Shown: positions 1 through 7,518 of the stretch, in pieces
Position numbering within the stretch: position 1 is the first letter of the stretch
Layout: every line of letters begins with the position of its first letter
NCBI RefSeq assembly: GCF_038024105.1
Contig: NZ_CP150661.1
Location: 3,811,501-3,875,500 of the forward strand
Direction: 5' to 3'
Length of the DNA: 64,000 bases
Origin: Polaribacter butkevichii
GTDB taxonomy: Bacteria > Bacteroidota > Bacteroidia > Flavobacteriales > Flavobacteriaceae
Position numbers and translations under genes: made by a program
The notes under the pieces: model-generated
The model's input: only the letters and a program-made list of their open reading frames with translations
What the model was told of the DNA's origin: nothing
The model's database searches: none

Positions 1-932
1 ATAAAAAGAATAAAAAATACTTAAAAAAGCATATTAAAGAAGTTTTAAAGCTAGATTTAGTGGATGTAAAAGCCATTAAAAAAGCAAAATTTAAAGTAGT
101 TGTAGATGGTGTAAACTCTACAGGTGGAATTTTTATTCCTGCTTTATTAAAAGAATTAGGTGTAAAATGTATCGAATTATATTGTACACCAAACGGTGAG
201 TTTCCTCACAACCCAGAGCCTTTAAAAGAACATTTAACTGATATTTCAGAACTAGTAGTAAAAAAGAAAGCAGATTTTGGAATTGTAGTAGATCCAGATG
301 TAGATCGTTTGGCTTTAATTTCTGAAGATGGTTCTATGTTTGGAGAAGAATATACATTAGTTGCTTGTGCAGATTATGTTTTAGGGAAATTAGGTGGTGG
401 AAATACTGTTTCTAATTTATCATCTTCTAGAGCCTTAAGAGATGTTACAGAAAAACATGGCGGAACGTATACTGCATCTGCAGTAGGTGAAGTAAATGTG
501 GTGATCAAAATGAAAGAAACCAATACTGTAATTGGTGGAGAAGGAAATGGAGGAATCATTTATCCTGCATCTCATTATGGTAGAGATTCTCTAGTAGGTG
601 TTGCTTTATTTTTATCACACTTAGCTAATAAAAAAATGTCTTGTAAAGAATTAAGAGATTCGTATCCAAGTTATTTTATGAGTAAAAATAAAATTCAGTT
701 AACACCAGAAATAGATGTTGACAAGATTTTAGAAACCATGGCTTCTACTTATTCTAATGAAGATGTAAATACAATAGATGGTGTAAAAATTGACTTTGCA
801 GAAGAATGGATTCATTTAAGAAAATCGAATACAGAGCCAATTATTAGAATTTATACAGAAGCTAAATCGCAACAAGCAGCAGACGATTTAGCAGTAAGAT
901 TTATCAACGAAATTAAAGAAATAATAGCGTAA
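1..932 (+). CDS. glmM: Phosphoglucosamine mutase / phosphomannomutase family protein, 5' end cut by window edge
   Basis: An alpha-D-phosphohexomutase, most likely the enzyme converting glucosamine-6-P to glucosamine-1-P for peptidoglycan and LPS precursors. The frame is open from base 3, so about 310 C-terminal codons of a roughly 460-residue protein are visible and the catalytic-serine domain lies upstream of the window. Visible motifs are the metal-binding loop DPDVDRLA, the sugar-binding loop GGEGNGGIIYP and the phosphate-binding RKSNTEP near the C-terminus. A GTG at 60 is an internal valine, not a start. The family is certain; the choice between glucosamine and mannose substrate is inferred from similarity to flavobacterial GlmM proteins. 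The next gene begins 4 bases after the stop, so the two are probably cotranscribed. Confidence 0.85.
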   Translation, partial: KKNKKYLKKHIKEVLKLDLVDVKAIKKAKFKVVVDGVNSTGGIFIPALLKELGVKCIELYCTPNGEFPHNPEPLKEHLTDISELVVKKKADFGIVVDPDVDRLALISEDGSMFGEEYTLVACADYVLGKLGGGNTVSNLSSSRALRDVTEKHGGTYTASAVGEVNVVIKMKETNTVIGGEGNGGIIYPASHYGRDSLVGVALFLSHLANKKMSCKELRDSYPSYFMSKNKIQLTPEIDVDKILETMASTYSNEDVNTIDGVKIDFAEEWIHLRKSNTEPIIRIYTEAKSQQAADDLAVRFINEIKEIIA

Positions 933-936
933 CGTT

Positions 937-1782
937 TTGAAAACAAAAGTAATAGTAGGTTTATCCTTATTGATGACAATTTGTACTTTTTCTCAAGAAA
1001 ATGATACAAAAGATTTAAAAAAAGCAGAAAAAATAACCAATAAAGGGAAATTCTTTCTTTATTGGGGATGGAACAGAGCTAATTACTCTAATTCTGATAT
1101 ACATTTTACTGGGAAAAATTACGATTTTACCCTACATGATGTAAAAGCCAAAGACAGGCAAACTCCGTTTAGTTTTAATGATTATTTTAATCCAGGAAGA
1201 ATTACCATTCCTCAAAACAATTATAGAATAGGATATTTCTTAAAGGAAAATTATACAATTTCTATTGGTGTAGACCACATGAAATATGTTATGGTACCAA
1301 ACCAAACCGTAAAAATTGATGGAGAAATTAATGAGGGTACAAGTTATGACGGCGTTTATAATAATGACGACATTGTGTTGGCTGAAGATTTTTTAAAATT
1401 AGAACATACAGACGGTTTAAACTATGTAAATGTAGAGTTTAGAAGATTTGATGAAATTGGTCATTACTTTGGTATCAATCATAAGAACTTTCAAATAAAC
1501 CTTACAGAAGGTTTTGGAGCAGGTATTTTATATCCAAGAACAGACGTAACTTTATTAAATAAAGAAAGACACGATGAGTTTCATATTGCAGGTTGGGGAG
1601 CATCAGCTGTAGTAGGACTTGATTTAACATTCTTTAAATACTTCTTCATTCAATCTGATTTAAAATTTGGGTATATCAATATGCCAGATGTAAGAACTAC
1701 TATAGATCCAACTGATGGAGCTACTCAAAGTTTTACTTTTTTTCAGAGAAATATTCTTATTGGAGGAAGGTTTAATCTTTAA
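937..1782 (+). CDS. Putative outer-membrane beta-barrel protein, Bacteroidota-specific
   Basis: No named family is recognised. The protein (281 aa) opens with a Sec signal peptide (MKTKVIVGLSLLMTICTFSQ) and then shows alternating aromatic/polar strands and glycine-rich turns, for example the FLYWGWNRANYS, NYRIGYFLKENYTISIGVDHMKY and NILIGGRFNL segments, the last being the C-terminal strand. This is typical of a small outer-membrane barrel. The start is TTG, chosen because it gives a complete signal peptide; the first ATG (codon 13) would cut it in half. It lies 4 bases after the glmM stop and probably shares its transcript. A structural envelope role is an inference only. Confidence 0.6.
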   Translation: MKTKVIVGLSLLMTICTFSQENDTKDLKKAEKITNKGKFFLYWGWNRANYSNSDIHFTGKNYDFTLHDVKAKDRQTPFSFNDYFNPGRITIPQNNYRIGYFLKENYTISIGVDHMKYVMVPNQTVKIDGEINEGTSYDGVYNNDDIVLAEDFLKLEHTDGLNYVNVEFRRFDEIGHYFGINHKNFQINLTEGFGAGILYPRTDVTLLNKERHDEFHIAGWGASAVVGLDLTFFKYFFIQSDLKFGYINMPDVRTTIDPTDGATQSFTFFQRNILIGGRFNL

Positions 1783-1812
1783 AAATTAAAACAAAATAAA
1801 GTATCAAAAGGT

Positions 1813-2706
1813 TTATAAAAACTCTTTTGGTACTTTATTTCTATGTTTAAAACGTTTGTGAGACCATAAATATACTTCAGGTTGGTTTCTAATATTTCTT
1901 TCTGTTATTTCTAAAAATTTATCAGTAAGTTCGTAGTCTTTGTAATCTTTTGGTGTTTCTGTAACCAATTCAAATTCTACCTCATAATGCCCTCTTTTTA
2001 CTCTTCTAGAGGTCCAATAAACAAAACTCATATCATACCTTTTAGAAAGCGCTTCTGCACCAGTATGTACAGGAACTTTAATCCCCATAAACGGCGCCCA
2101 ATAATGAGCCTTACTCATCTGTGGAGATTGATCACTTAATAGAATATAAATTCCTTGTTTTTTATTGACAAAATTTCTGTGAATTTGTCTTATGGTATCT
2201 GTAGATCTGTACAAGGTTCCTCCAAATTTAGAACGCGACATTTTAACCACTTTTTCAAAATGCTTATTTTCTACTTTGGTATACGCAGCAAAAAATGCAG
2301 GATCTTTAATTTTTAGAGGTAAGCCTGTTAGCCATTCCCAATTTCCTTGATGTATCCCTACCAAAGCAATACTTTTTCCATTTTCAGAAAGTTTTTTTAG
2401 TAGAGAAATGTTTTTGTATTTCATTCTCTTAGAAATTTCTTTTTCAGAAATGGTAAAAGATTTCATTGTTTCTACTAAAAAATCAGTTAAATGTTTAAAA
2501 AAACCTTTGCTAATTTTAGTTATTTCTTCGTCACTTTTTTCAGGAAAAGCCAATCTTAAGTTTTCTAAAACTACTTTTTTTCGATAGCCAATAATGTAAT
2601 AGTTTAGTAAAAATAAGCCATCAGAAATAAAATACAAAACCCTCATTGGTAGTTTAGAAAATAACCAAATAAAAGGATATATAAGTGTAAAAATGATAAA
2701 TTGCAT
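1813..2706 (-). CDS. Lipid A biosynthesis acyltransferase (LpxL/HtrB-like)
   Basis: A member of the lysophospholipid/lipid A acyltransferase family that transfers a secondary acyl chain onto lipid A at the inner membrane. An N-terminal hydrophobic anchor (MQFIIFTLIYPFIWLF) is followed by the conserved block around GIHQGNWEWL, which carries the HX4(D/E) catalytic motif, and later by LLSDQSP and VPVHTGAEAL, which match the family's acceptor-binding motifs. The open frame extends upstream to 2811 but would then overlap the divergent rhomboid gene. The ATG at 2706 gives the usual length (297 aa) and N-terminus. Which acyl donor or position it serves cannot be told from sequence. Confidence 0.8.
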   Translation of the reverse strand: MQFIIFTLIYPFIWLFSKLPMRVLYFISDGLFLLNYYIIGYRKKVVLENLRLAFPEKSDEEITKISKGFFKHLTDFLVETMKSFTISEKEISKRMKYKNISLLKKLSENGKSIALVGIHQGNWEWLTGLPLKIKDPAFFAAYTKVENKHFEKVVKMSRSKFGGTLYRSTDTIRQIHRNFVNKKQGIYILLSDQSPQMSKAHYWAPFMGIKVPVHTGAEALSKRYDMSFVYWTSRRVKRGHYEVEFELVTETPKDYKDYELTDKFLEITERNIRNQPEVYLWSHKRFKHRNKVPKEFL

Positions 2707-2790
2707 ACAGTACTTTTTGGTATTGCAAATATCGTATATAAATTTAAACTGTAGTAGTATTAGTAAATCAGATTTTAGTATGTTTGTTTT

Positions 2791-3447
2791 ATGATGAACA
2801 ATATAAATCAAGCAGTTTTAATTCTTATAATAGCCAATGTTTTGGTTTCTATGAAAGGGTTTAAAGATTATTCTTTTTTAGATAAATATAAGTTTCAAGT
2901 AGGTAAAGTTTTAGCTGGTGAAAAATTAAGAACAATAACCTCTGGTTTTTTGCATGTAGATTGGATGCACCTAGGTTTTAATATGTATGCATTATATCTT
3001 TTTGGAGATATTGTTGCAGGTTTTTTAGGTATGACTTATTTTTTAATTATCTATTTTGGTAGTTTATTAGCAGGGAGTCTATATTCATTATATTATCATA
3101 AAAAGGAACCTTATTATAGTGCCGTTGGTGCTTCTGGAGCCGTTTCTGGTATTGTGTATGCATCGATACTTTTATATCCAGCAATGGAGTTGTATTTGTT
3201 TTTTATTCCGATACCAATTCCGGGTTATATTTTTGGTGTAGGCTATCTTTTATACTCTATTTACGGGATGAAAAAGCAAGTTGGTAATGTGGGGCATTCG
3301 GCACATTTAGGTGGCGCAATTGGTGGATTTGTGGTAACACTTTTATTGCATCCCTCTTTATTTATTACAAATAAACTTTTGGTAATATCTTTAGGAATAC
3401 CAATTATACTGTTGTTACTTTTTGGAGACAAACTAAAAAATTTATAA
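2791..3447 (+). CDS. Rhomboid family intramembrane serine protease
   Basis: A six-helix membrane protease of the rhomboid family. Conserved features in order are H55, H60 and N64 in helix 2 (HVDWMHLGFNMYAL), the catalytic Ser115 in GASG, and His172 in HSAHLGGAIGG, completing the Ser-His dyad. At 218 aa it is a minimal catalytic core without extra domains. There are two adjacent ATGs at 2791 and 2794. A TATGTTTG box at 2779-2786 matches the Bacteroidota -7 element and sits only five bases before the ATG, so the mRNA may be leaderless or nearly so. The gene diverges from the acyltransferase and ends in a strong terminator. Substrates are unknown. Confidence 0.85.
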   Translation: MMNNINQAVLILIIANVLVSMKGFKDYSFLDKYKFQVGKVLAGEKLRTITSGFLHVDWMHLGFNMYALYLFGDIVAGFLGMTYFLIIYFGSLLAGSLYSLYYHKKEPYYSAVGASGAVSGIVYASILLYPAMELYLFFIPIPIPGYIFGVGYLLYSIYGMKKQVGNVGHSAHLGGAIGGFVVTLLLHPSLFITNKLLVISLGIPIILLLLFGDKLKNL

Positions 3448-3451
3448 AAAT

Positions 3452-3483
3452 AAAAACCGAAACTAATTAGTTTCGGTTTTTTT
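3452..3483 (+). terminator. Rho-independent terminator after the rhomboid gene
   Basis: Thirteen-base perfect stem (AAAAACCGAAACT pairing with AGTTTCGGTTTTT), AATT loop and a T tract, four bases after the stop codon. It separates the rhomboid gene from the coiled-coil cluster downstream. Confidence 0.85.
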
Positions 3484-3686
3484 ATGAATCATGTTCAATA
3501 ACCTCTATGAATTTAATTAGAAAAACAGAGGGGTCATCCATCAATAAATAATAAATATTCTTTGTGTTGTAACAAATAAAGAATCTGAGCTACATATATT
3601 TAGAGGCGATATTGTTTTTATTTCAAAATTTTTAACGAAATTGCTTGTCTAAAAATTGTTCAACTTAAAAAAAACAAAAAAGAACT

Positions 3687-5027
3687 ATGTCTGATGATTT
3701 TGATTTACTAGAAACTAGTGCAAACAAAAAAACTGAAAAAGTAGATGTAAACTGGGGGAAAGCGATTGACACCATGAAATCTAAATTGGCACAAGAAGAC
3801 GACCCCGAATCGCGTCAAAAAATTTTAAACGCAACCTTAGATGATGTTGTGCACATGGCAGAAAAAGACAGAACCACGCTTTTAGATGCTATTAAAGACT
3901 TAACAGATTACCAAGACGAAGTTGGTATTATGTTCGAAAAATTTTCAGCTTTAAATTCAGACGAACAAAAAGTTATAGACGATGCTCAAAAAGCATTAGA
4001 AAGAGCAAGAATAGAATTAGAAGATGCCCAAAATAAAGCAGACACTTGGTGGAACAATTTATGGGGAAGAAAATCTAAAATTAAAAAAGAAGAAGCAGAG
4101 TTTGCAGCCGCAGAAAAAGTACGTGCAGGTGCAGATAATAAAGCAAAAGCACTGTTTCAGCAACGTATAGAAAGTGCCGATATTCAAACGCTATTAAGTG
4201 AGCTTTCCTACAAATCTCAAGCAGCAGTTACGCGTTTAAAAAATAGAGAGGTAGAAATAAAAGAAGTAGAAGAAAAGTTAAAAGAAGCCATTGTAGAGGC
4301 TTCTAAAAATCATACAAAGGCTTTAGCAAAAAAGAAAGAAGTAGAAGCGCAATTAGAAGAGCAGTATGCTTTATTAAAACAATCTCGACAAGAATTAGAA
4401 GAAATTGTAGACAAACAATCTACTGCTTATTCAGAAGCAATTGGTAAAATGACTGCTATTGAGCAAAAAGTAGAAGAGTTAGAAGGTCTTAAAAACGCCT
4501 ACACAACCTTAGCTGCCAGTAAAGATAGTTTTGTGCATAAACACAATTTAACCATTAAAGTATTAACTTCTTTGCGTTCTAATTTACAAACGCATAGAGC
4601 AAAATTAAAGTCGGATACTGAAGAAAGATTAAAGTATTATGATGGTTATGTGGTGGCGTTAAAAGCAAGAACAGATCAAGAATTTGCGGCCATTTTAGAG
4701 CATTTAGGTGTAAAAACAGATGAGCATATCGGAGAAACTTTAGCATCTATGCATTCTGCAAGTGCTAGAGCACGTCAAGAAATGATGGATAATATTCCGG
4801 TTCACGAAAAAGTGATGACCGGTGTTTATAGCTCTTACGCAGAGGCTTTGCACGAAATTAGAGAGAAAGATGTAGATATTCAAAAGAATTTTGCAGACCG
4901 TTACGGAATAGACATGAAAGAGATTTTCGAAGACTATTACAAAGCAGATGCAACTGCACCAAAAGGAACGGATGCTCCTGCAGCAAAACCAAAAACAGAT
5001 ACTTCTAATGACGATTTGTTAAGTTAA
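3687..5027 (+). CDS. Coiled-coil protein, first gene of an uncharacterised AAA+/NUDIX/membrane cluster
   Basis: A 446-residue soluble protein without signal peptide or membrane segment. Residues of about 75-300 are strongly heptad-patterned, rich in E, K, A and Q, and should form long coiled coils; a short Trp-rich break (WWNNLWGRKSK) falls near residue 125. The N-terminus (MSDDFDLLE) and the C-terminus (NDDLLS) are both acidic with a D-D-L-L ending, possibly docking peptides. The C-terminal part before a low-complexity Ala/Pro/Lys linker is helical. Such proteins are often mislabelled as microtubule-binding or cell-surface proteins because of the coiled coil; there is no evidence for either. 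It is followed, after inserted repeats and a toxin-antitoxin pair, by a hypothetical gene and an AAA+ ATPase, which suggests a scaffold or substrate of that ATPase. The 3484-3686 gap upstream holds no recognisable gene. Confidence 0.7.
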   Translation: MSDDFDLLETSANKKTEKVDVNWGKAIDTMKSKLAQEDDPESRQKILNATLDDVVHMAEKDRTTLLDAIKDLTDYQDEVGIMFEKFSALNSDEQKVIDDAQKALERARIELEDAQNKADTWWNNLWGRKSKIKKEEAEFAAAEKVRAGADNKAKALFQQRIESADIQTLLSELSYKSQAAVTRLKNREVEIKEVEEKLKEAIVEASKNHTKALAKKKEVEAQLEEQYALLKQSRQELEEIVDKQSTAYSEAIGKMTAIEQKVEELEGLKNAYTTLAASKDSFVHKHNLTIKVLTSLRSNLQTHRAKLKSDTEERLKYYDGYVVALKARTDQEFAAILEHLGVKTDEHIGETLASMHSASARARQEMMDNIPVHEKVMTGVYSSYAEALHEIREKDVDIQKNFADRYGIDMKEIFEDYYKADATAPKGTDAPAAKPKTDTSNDDLLS

Positions 5028-5028
5028 C

Positions 5029-5060
5029 GTCATTGCGAGGAAGGATGACGAAGCAATCTG
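5029..5060. repeat. Dispersed repeat R1, single arm
   Basis: Begins two bases after the coiled-coil stop with GTCATTGCGAGGAAGGATGA and ends in GAAGCAATCTG. Related arms occur in both orientations at 12067-12161 and 54392-54477, where two arms face each other; here only one arm is present and an R2 element follows 24 bases later. Confidence 0.65.
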
Positions 5061-5083
5061 TTAGTTATAATAAATATTATTTT

Positions 5084-5177
5084 GGGCGTTACCCCAATGA
5101 AAAATTGGGGTCAGGCTTTTCATTATATCTTTTTTTTCGTTCCTCAAAAAAGGATGCCATTTCAATCCTTAACGCAG
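5084..5177. repeat. Dispersed structured repeat R2, copy without nested insert
   Basis: Ends GGGCGTT and AACGC pair with each other. Inside is an 8-bp hairpin (ACCCCAAT with ATTGGGGT around GAAAA), then CAGGCTTTTC, a TATATCTTTTTT tract, and AAAAAAGGATGCCATTTCAA. The same order is found at 17801-17927 and 32845-32961. The closing pair and the internal hairpin suggest the element acts or spreads as a folded strand. Confidence 0.7.
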
Positions 5178-5253
5178 GCTTGTTTAGTCGCTAATTTATT
5201 AATTTAGAGGTGTTTATTTTTTTAATCAATATGTGTAAATAATAAATATATAT

Positions 5254-5261
5254 TATATTTG
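5254..5261 (+). promoter_or_regulatory. Probable -7 element for the toxin-antitoxin pair
   Basis: TATATTTG matches the Bacteroidota -7 consensus TAnnTTTG, 17 bases before the antitoxin ATG. No clear -33 TTG is seen at the expected distance, so confidence is moderate. It would give the pair its own transcription inside the larger cluster. Confidence 0.4.
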
Positions 5262-5278
5262 TAAAAAATAAATATAAA

Positions 5279-5524
5279 ATGGCAACATTCACATCTTCTT
5301 TACCGGATAGTCTTTTAGAAAAATTATCTGTATTGGCAAAAGAGTTAAAACTTCCTAAAAATAGGTTAATAGAAAATGCTTTAGAATTGTATTTAGACCA
5401 AGTAGAAAAAGCGAGTTATATTCAGTCTTATAAGCAGGCTGCTTCGGACCCAGATATTTTATTGATTGCAGAAGAAGGCATGCAAGAATATTTTACAGAA
5501 CTTAACGATGCAGATTCTAATTAA
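5279..5524 (+). CDS. Ribbon-helix-helix (CopG-type) antitoxin
   Basis: An 81-residue protein whose N-terminal half (FTSSLPDSLLEKLSVLAKEL then KNRLIENALELYL) has the strand-helix-helix layout of ribbon-helix-helix DNA-binding antitoxins. The acidic C-terminal tail should wrap and block the toxin, and the dimer should repress its own promoter. The toxin ATG follows the TAA with no gap, the usual arrangement for coupled translation. Not DNA-binding-tested; family assignment is by pattern. Confidence 0.8.
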   Translation: MATFTSSLPDSLLEKLSVLAKELKLPKNRLIENALELYLDQVEKASYIQSYKQAASDPDILLIAEEGMQEYFTELNDADSN

Positions 5525-5857
5525 ATGAAACAAGGCGAAATTTGGGAACTGTATTTAAATCCTACAAAAGGTAGTGAACAAAGCGGTAGAAGACCAGCAG
5601 TTATTATAAGTGGTAATATGGTAAATAAACATTTACAGGTTGTAATTGTTTGTCCATTAACCACAAGTATAAAAAATTATAAAGGAAATTTAATTATCAA
5701 CCCAAATGAAATAAACGGATTAGAAAAGACTTCAGAAGTGTTGACTTTTCATGTTCGTTCTGTTTCTAAAACAAGGTTGGATAAAAAAATAGGTAAAATT
5801 CCTTTAAAAGATATTGAAGTAATTAAAAAAACTTTAAACGATATTCTTAAATTTTAA
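5525..5857 (+). CDS. MazF/PemK-family mRNA endonuclease toxin
   Basis: A 110-residue toxin with the family N-terminus (KQGEIWELYLNPTKGSEQSG then RRPAVIIS), the central VCPLTTSIKNY strand-loop and the C-terminal HVRSVSKTRLDKKIG block. MazF toxins cleave single-stranded RNA at short sequences. The gene abuts the ribbon-helix-helix antitoxin, and the next gene starts only two bases after its stop, so a cluster gene is translationally linked to the toxin. The pair looks inserted within a conserved operon, since neither neighbour is a toxin-antitoxin gene. Confidence 0.85.
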   Translation: MKQGEIWELYLNPTKGSEQSGRRPAVIISGNMVNKHLQVVIVCPLTTSIKNYKGNLIINPNEINGLEKTSEVLTFHVRSVSKTRLDKKIGKIPLKDIEVIKKTLNDILKF

Positions 5858-5859
5858 AA

Positions 5860-6885
5860 ATGATTACAACACCTTTAGATTCTGCACTTTTAGATTCAAA
5901 AGAACAATATGTTTTTTATCATAAAATGGTAGATTTTGTATTAAAAGAACTCATTGTAAGTGTGCAACAAGAAAAATTATGTACACATCAAGAACTGTTG
6001 CTTTTTAAACAATATTCAGATTTACTTTTATATTCTATCGAAGCCATGCGTATTAAATATATGTATGACGAAGAAGATCATATGAAAGTCGATTTAACAG
6101 ATTCGGGGTTTCCTAATTATTTAGAATTTCGATTTTTGTACAACGATTTAGAGTTAAGAAATCAGTATTTAGATAAATTAAAAGATGTAGATACTCTAAA
6201 AGCAGAATTTTTAAACACACTTTTAGTAAAAAAACAACCCATTAAAAGGTTAGATTTATTTAAAGCATCTTCTTTTGTTTATTATACTTCTGTAGAAAAA
6301 AAATACATTTTTAACAGATTTGTACAAGGTAAAATTCTAACCGCTAAAGAAGGTCAGAATTATCAATATATGACAAGTTGGAGTTTTTACGACGTAAGTC
6401 ATAACCGACCTTTTATATGTTATATGTATTTTAATTATGATGGAAAAATAGACAAAGAGAAAATTTATGAAGTCTTAAAAGAAACTGCTGATAGAGAAAT
6501 GTCTTTAGATACAATGGCCTACAATATCGATCGAAAATTACCAGATATTCAGCCAAAACATCTTAAAAGAATAGATTTAGGACCGTTTCATAATGTATTT
6601 GCAAAAGACGAAAATGAAATTACTCATGCTATTTTAAGTGGAATTGCTAAAAAAGAAATTGCTTTAGAATCGTACGCTTTATCATTAAAAATTGACGAAG
6701 TTTTTTCTGGAGATACGTTTACAGAAGGAAGTTTTTTCTCTAAACAAACCCTACAAAAATGGAGTGATGTTATTCCACAAAAATATGTTTTTGCACCTCA
6801 CAGAATTATTCAATTATTACATAATCAAACACCAAGAACGTTAGATAAATTGGCAAAACCTCCGATTGAAGTAAGTTCACTTTAG
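5860..6885 (+). CDS. Uncharacterised protein of the AAA+ cluster
   Basis: A 341-residue cytoplasmic protein, not recognised as any named family. It has no signal peptide and no membrane helix. The N-terminal half is helical with charged residues (KEQYVFYHKMVDFVLKELIV); the middle is richer in aromatic residues and strands (YQYMTSWSFYDVSHNRPFIC, YMYFNYDGKID); the C-terminus contains a long segment ending HNQTPRTLDKLAKPPIE. It starts two bases after the toxin stop. Its conserved neighbour is the AAA+ ATPase, so a role as partner or adaptor for that ATPase is an inference from position only. A heptad repeat begins five bases after the stop. Confidence 0.65.
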   Translation: MITTPLDSALLDSKEQYVFYHKMVDFVLKELIVSVQQEKLCTHQELLLFKQYSDLLLYSIEAMRIKYMYDEEDHMKVDLTDSGFPNYLEFRFLYNDLELRNQYLDKLKDVDTLKAEFLNTLLVKKQPIKRLDLFKASSFVYYTSVEKKYIFNRFVQGKILTAKEGQNYQYMTSWSFYDVSHNRPFICYMYFNYDGKIDKEKIYEVLKETADREMSLDTMAYNIDRKLPDIQPKHLKRIDLGPFHNVFAKDENEITHAILSGIAKKEIALESYALSLKIDEVFSGDTFTEGSFFSKQTLQKWSDVIPQKYVFAPHRIIQLLHNQTPRTLDKLAKPPIEVSSL

Positions 6886-6889
6886 TGAG

Positions 6890-6917
6890 CAGTCTTCAGT
6901 AGGCAGTTTGCAGTTAT
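6890..6917. repeat. Heptad repeat, four CAGTNNN units
   Basis: CAGTCTT, CAGTAGG, CAGTTTG and CAGTTAT follow each other in exact 7-base register. It begins just after the 341-aa gene and lies upstream of the four-helix-bundle gene. The reverse complement of the array at 7480-7514 matches it over about 20 bases, so the two form an imperfect inverted pair around that gene. Confidence 0.75.
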
Positions 6918-7004
6918 CAAGTTAGTGGATAAAAAATAAAAGGAGAAAAATAAGAAAATAGAAATATAAATAAGCAGAGTAAACTGTGGACTAAACATTA
7001 TAAA

Positions 7005-7364
7005 ATGAGTTTTAAAACGTTATTAGCTTATAAAAAAGGATTTGCTTTGGCTATGGAAATTTTTCATTTGTCAAAGACGTTTCCAAAGTCTGAATTGTTT
7101 AGTTTGACTTCACAAATTGTTCGTTCAAGTAGGTCTGTTTGTTCTAATATTTCTGAAGGATATAGAAAAAGACAATATGAAAAGCATTTTAAAAGTAAAA
7201 TATCAGATGCTGATAGTGAAAATTCAGAAACTCAGTTATGGTTAGATTTTGCACTAGCATGTGATTATATTTCAGAAGAAAAGAAAATTGTATTACAAAA
7301 TAAAAGTGAAGAAGTAGGTAAACTTCTAAATTATATGATGAATAACTCTGATAAATTTAGATAA
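7005..7364 (+). CDS. Four-helix-bundle protein (S23 / 23S rRNA intervening-sequence family)
   Basis: A 119-residue all-helical protein with the family hallmarks: LLAYKKGFALAMEIFHLSK at the N-terminus, the conserved VRSSRSVCSNISEGYRKR segment, and ETQLWLDFALACDY before the last helix. Members are found in 23S rRNA intervening sequences, next to diversity-generating retroelements (Avd) and, in Bacteroidota, as isolated genes. Their function as stand-alone genes is not established. It splits the operon between the 341-aa gene and the ATPase and is framed by 7-base CAGT/ACTG repeats on both sides, which suggests insertion as a unit. No reverse transcriptase or transposase is present here. Confidence 0.85.
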   Translation: MSFKTLLAYKKGFALAMEIFHLSKTFPKSELFSLTSQIVRSSRSVCSNISEGYRKRQYEKHFKSKISDADSENSETQLWLDFALACDYISEEKKIVLQNKSEEVGKLLNYMMNNSDKFR

Positions 7365-7382
7365 TTATAAGTAAACTATCTT

Positions 7383-7403
7383 CAGTAGGCTGTTTACAGT
7401 CAG
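7383..7403. repeat. Heptad repeat, three CAGTNNN-like units
   Basis: CAGTAGG, CTGTTTA and CAGTCAG in 7-base register, the middle unit degenerate. It follows the four-helix-bundle gene by 18 bases and has the same orientation as the array at 6890-6917. Confidence 0.55.
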
Positions 7404-7479
7404 CAAATTTGTGAAATAAAAAAAAGAGAAAGAAGAAAAATAAAATAAATAATAAGCAGAATAGGAACAGCAGCGTAAA

Positions 7480-7514
7480 ACTGCCAACTGAAGACTGCCA
7501 ACTGCATACTGAAA
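7480..7514. repeat. Heptad repeat, five ACTGNNN units, directly before the ATPase start
   Basis: ACTGCCA, ACTGAAG, ACTGCCA, ACTGCAT and ACTGAAA in exact 7-base register, ending four bases before the ATG at 7519. It is the reverse complement type of the array at 6890-6917. Its position means it occupies the ribosome-binding region of the ATPase gene. Confidence 0.75.
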
Positions 7515-7518
7515 AACT

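Noticed and set aside
2707..2811. N-terminal extension of the lipid A acyltransferase
   Set aside because: It would overlap the divergent rhomboid gene and lacks family similarity; the family start fits 2706.
7005..7364. Diversity-generating retroelement (four-helix-bundle Avd)
   Set aside because: No reverse transcriptase and no template/variable repeat pair in the vicinity.
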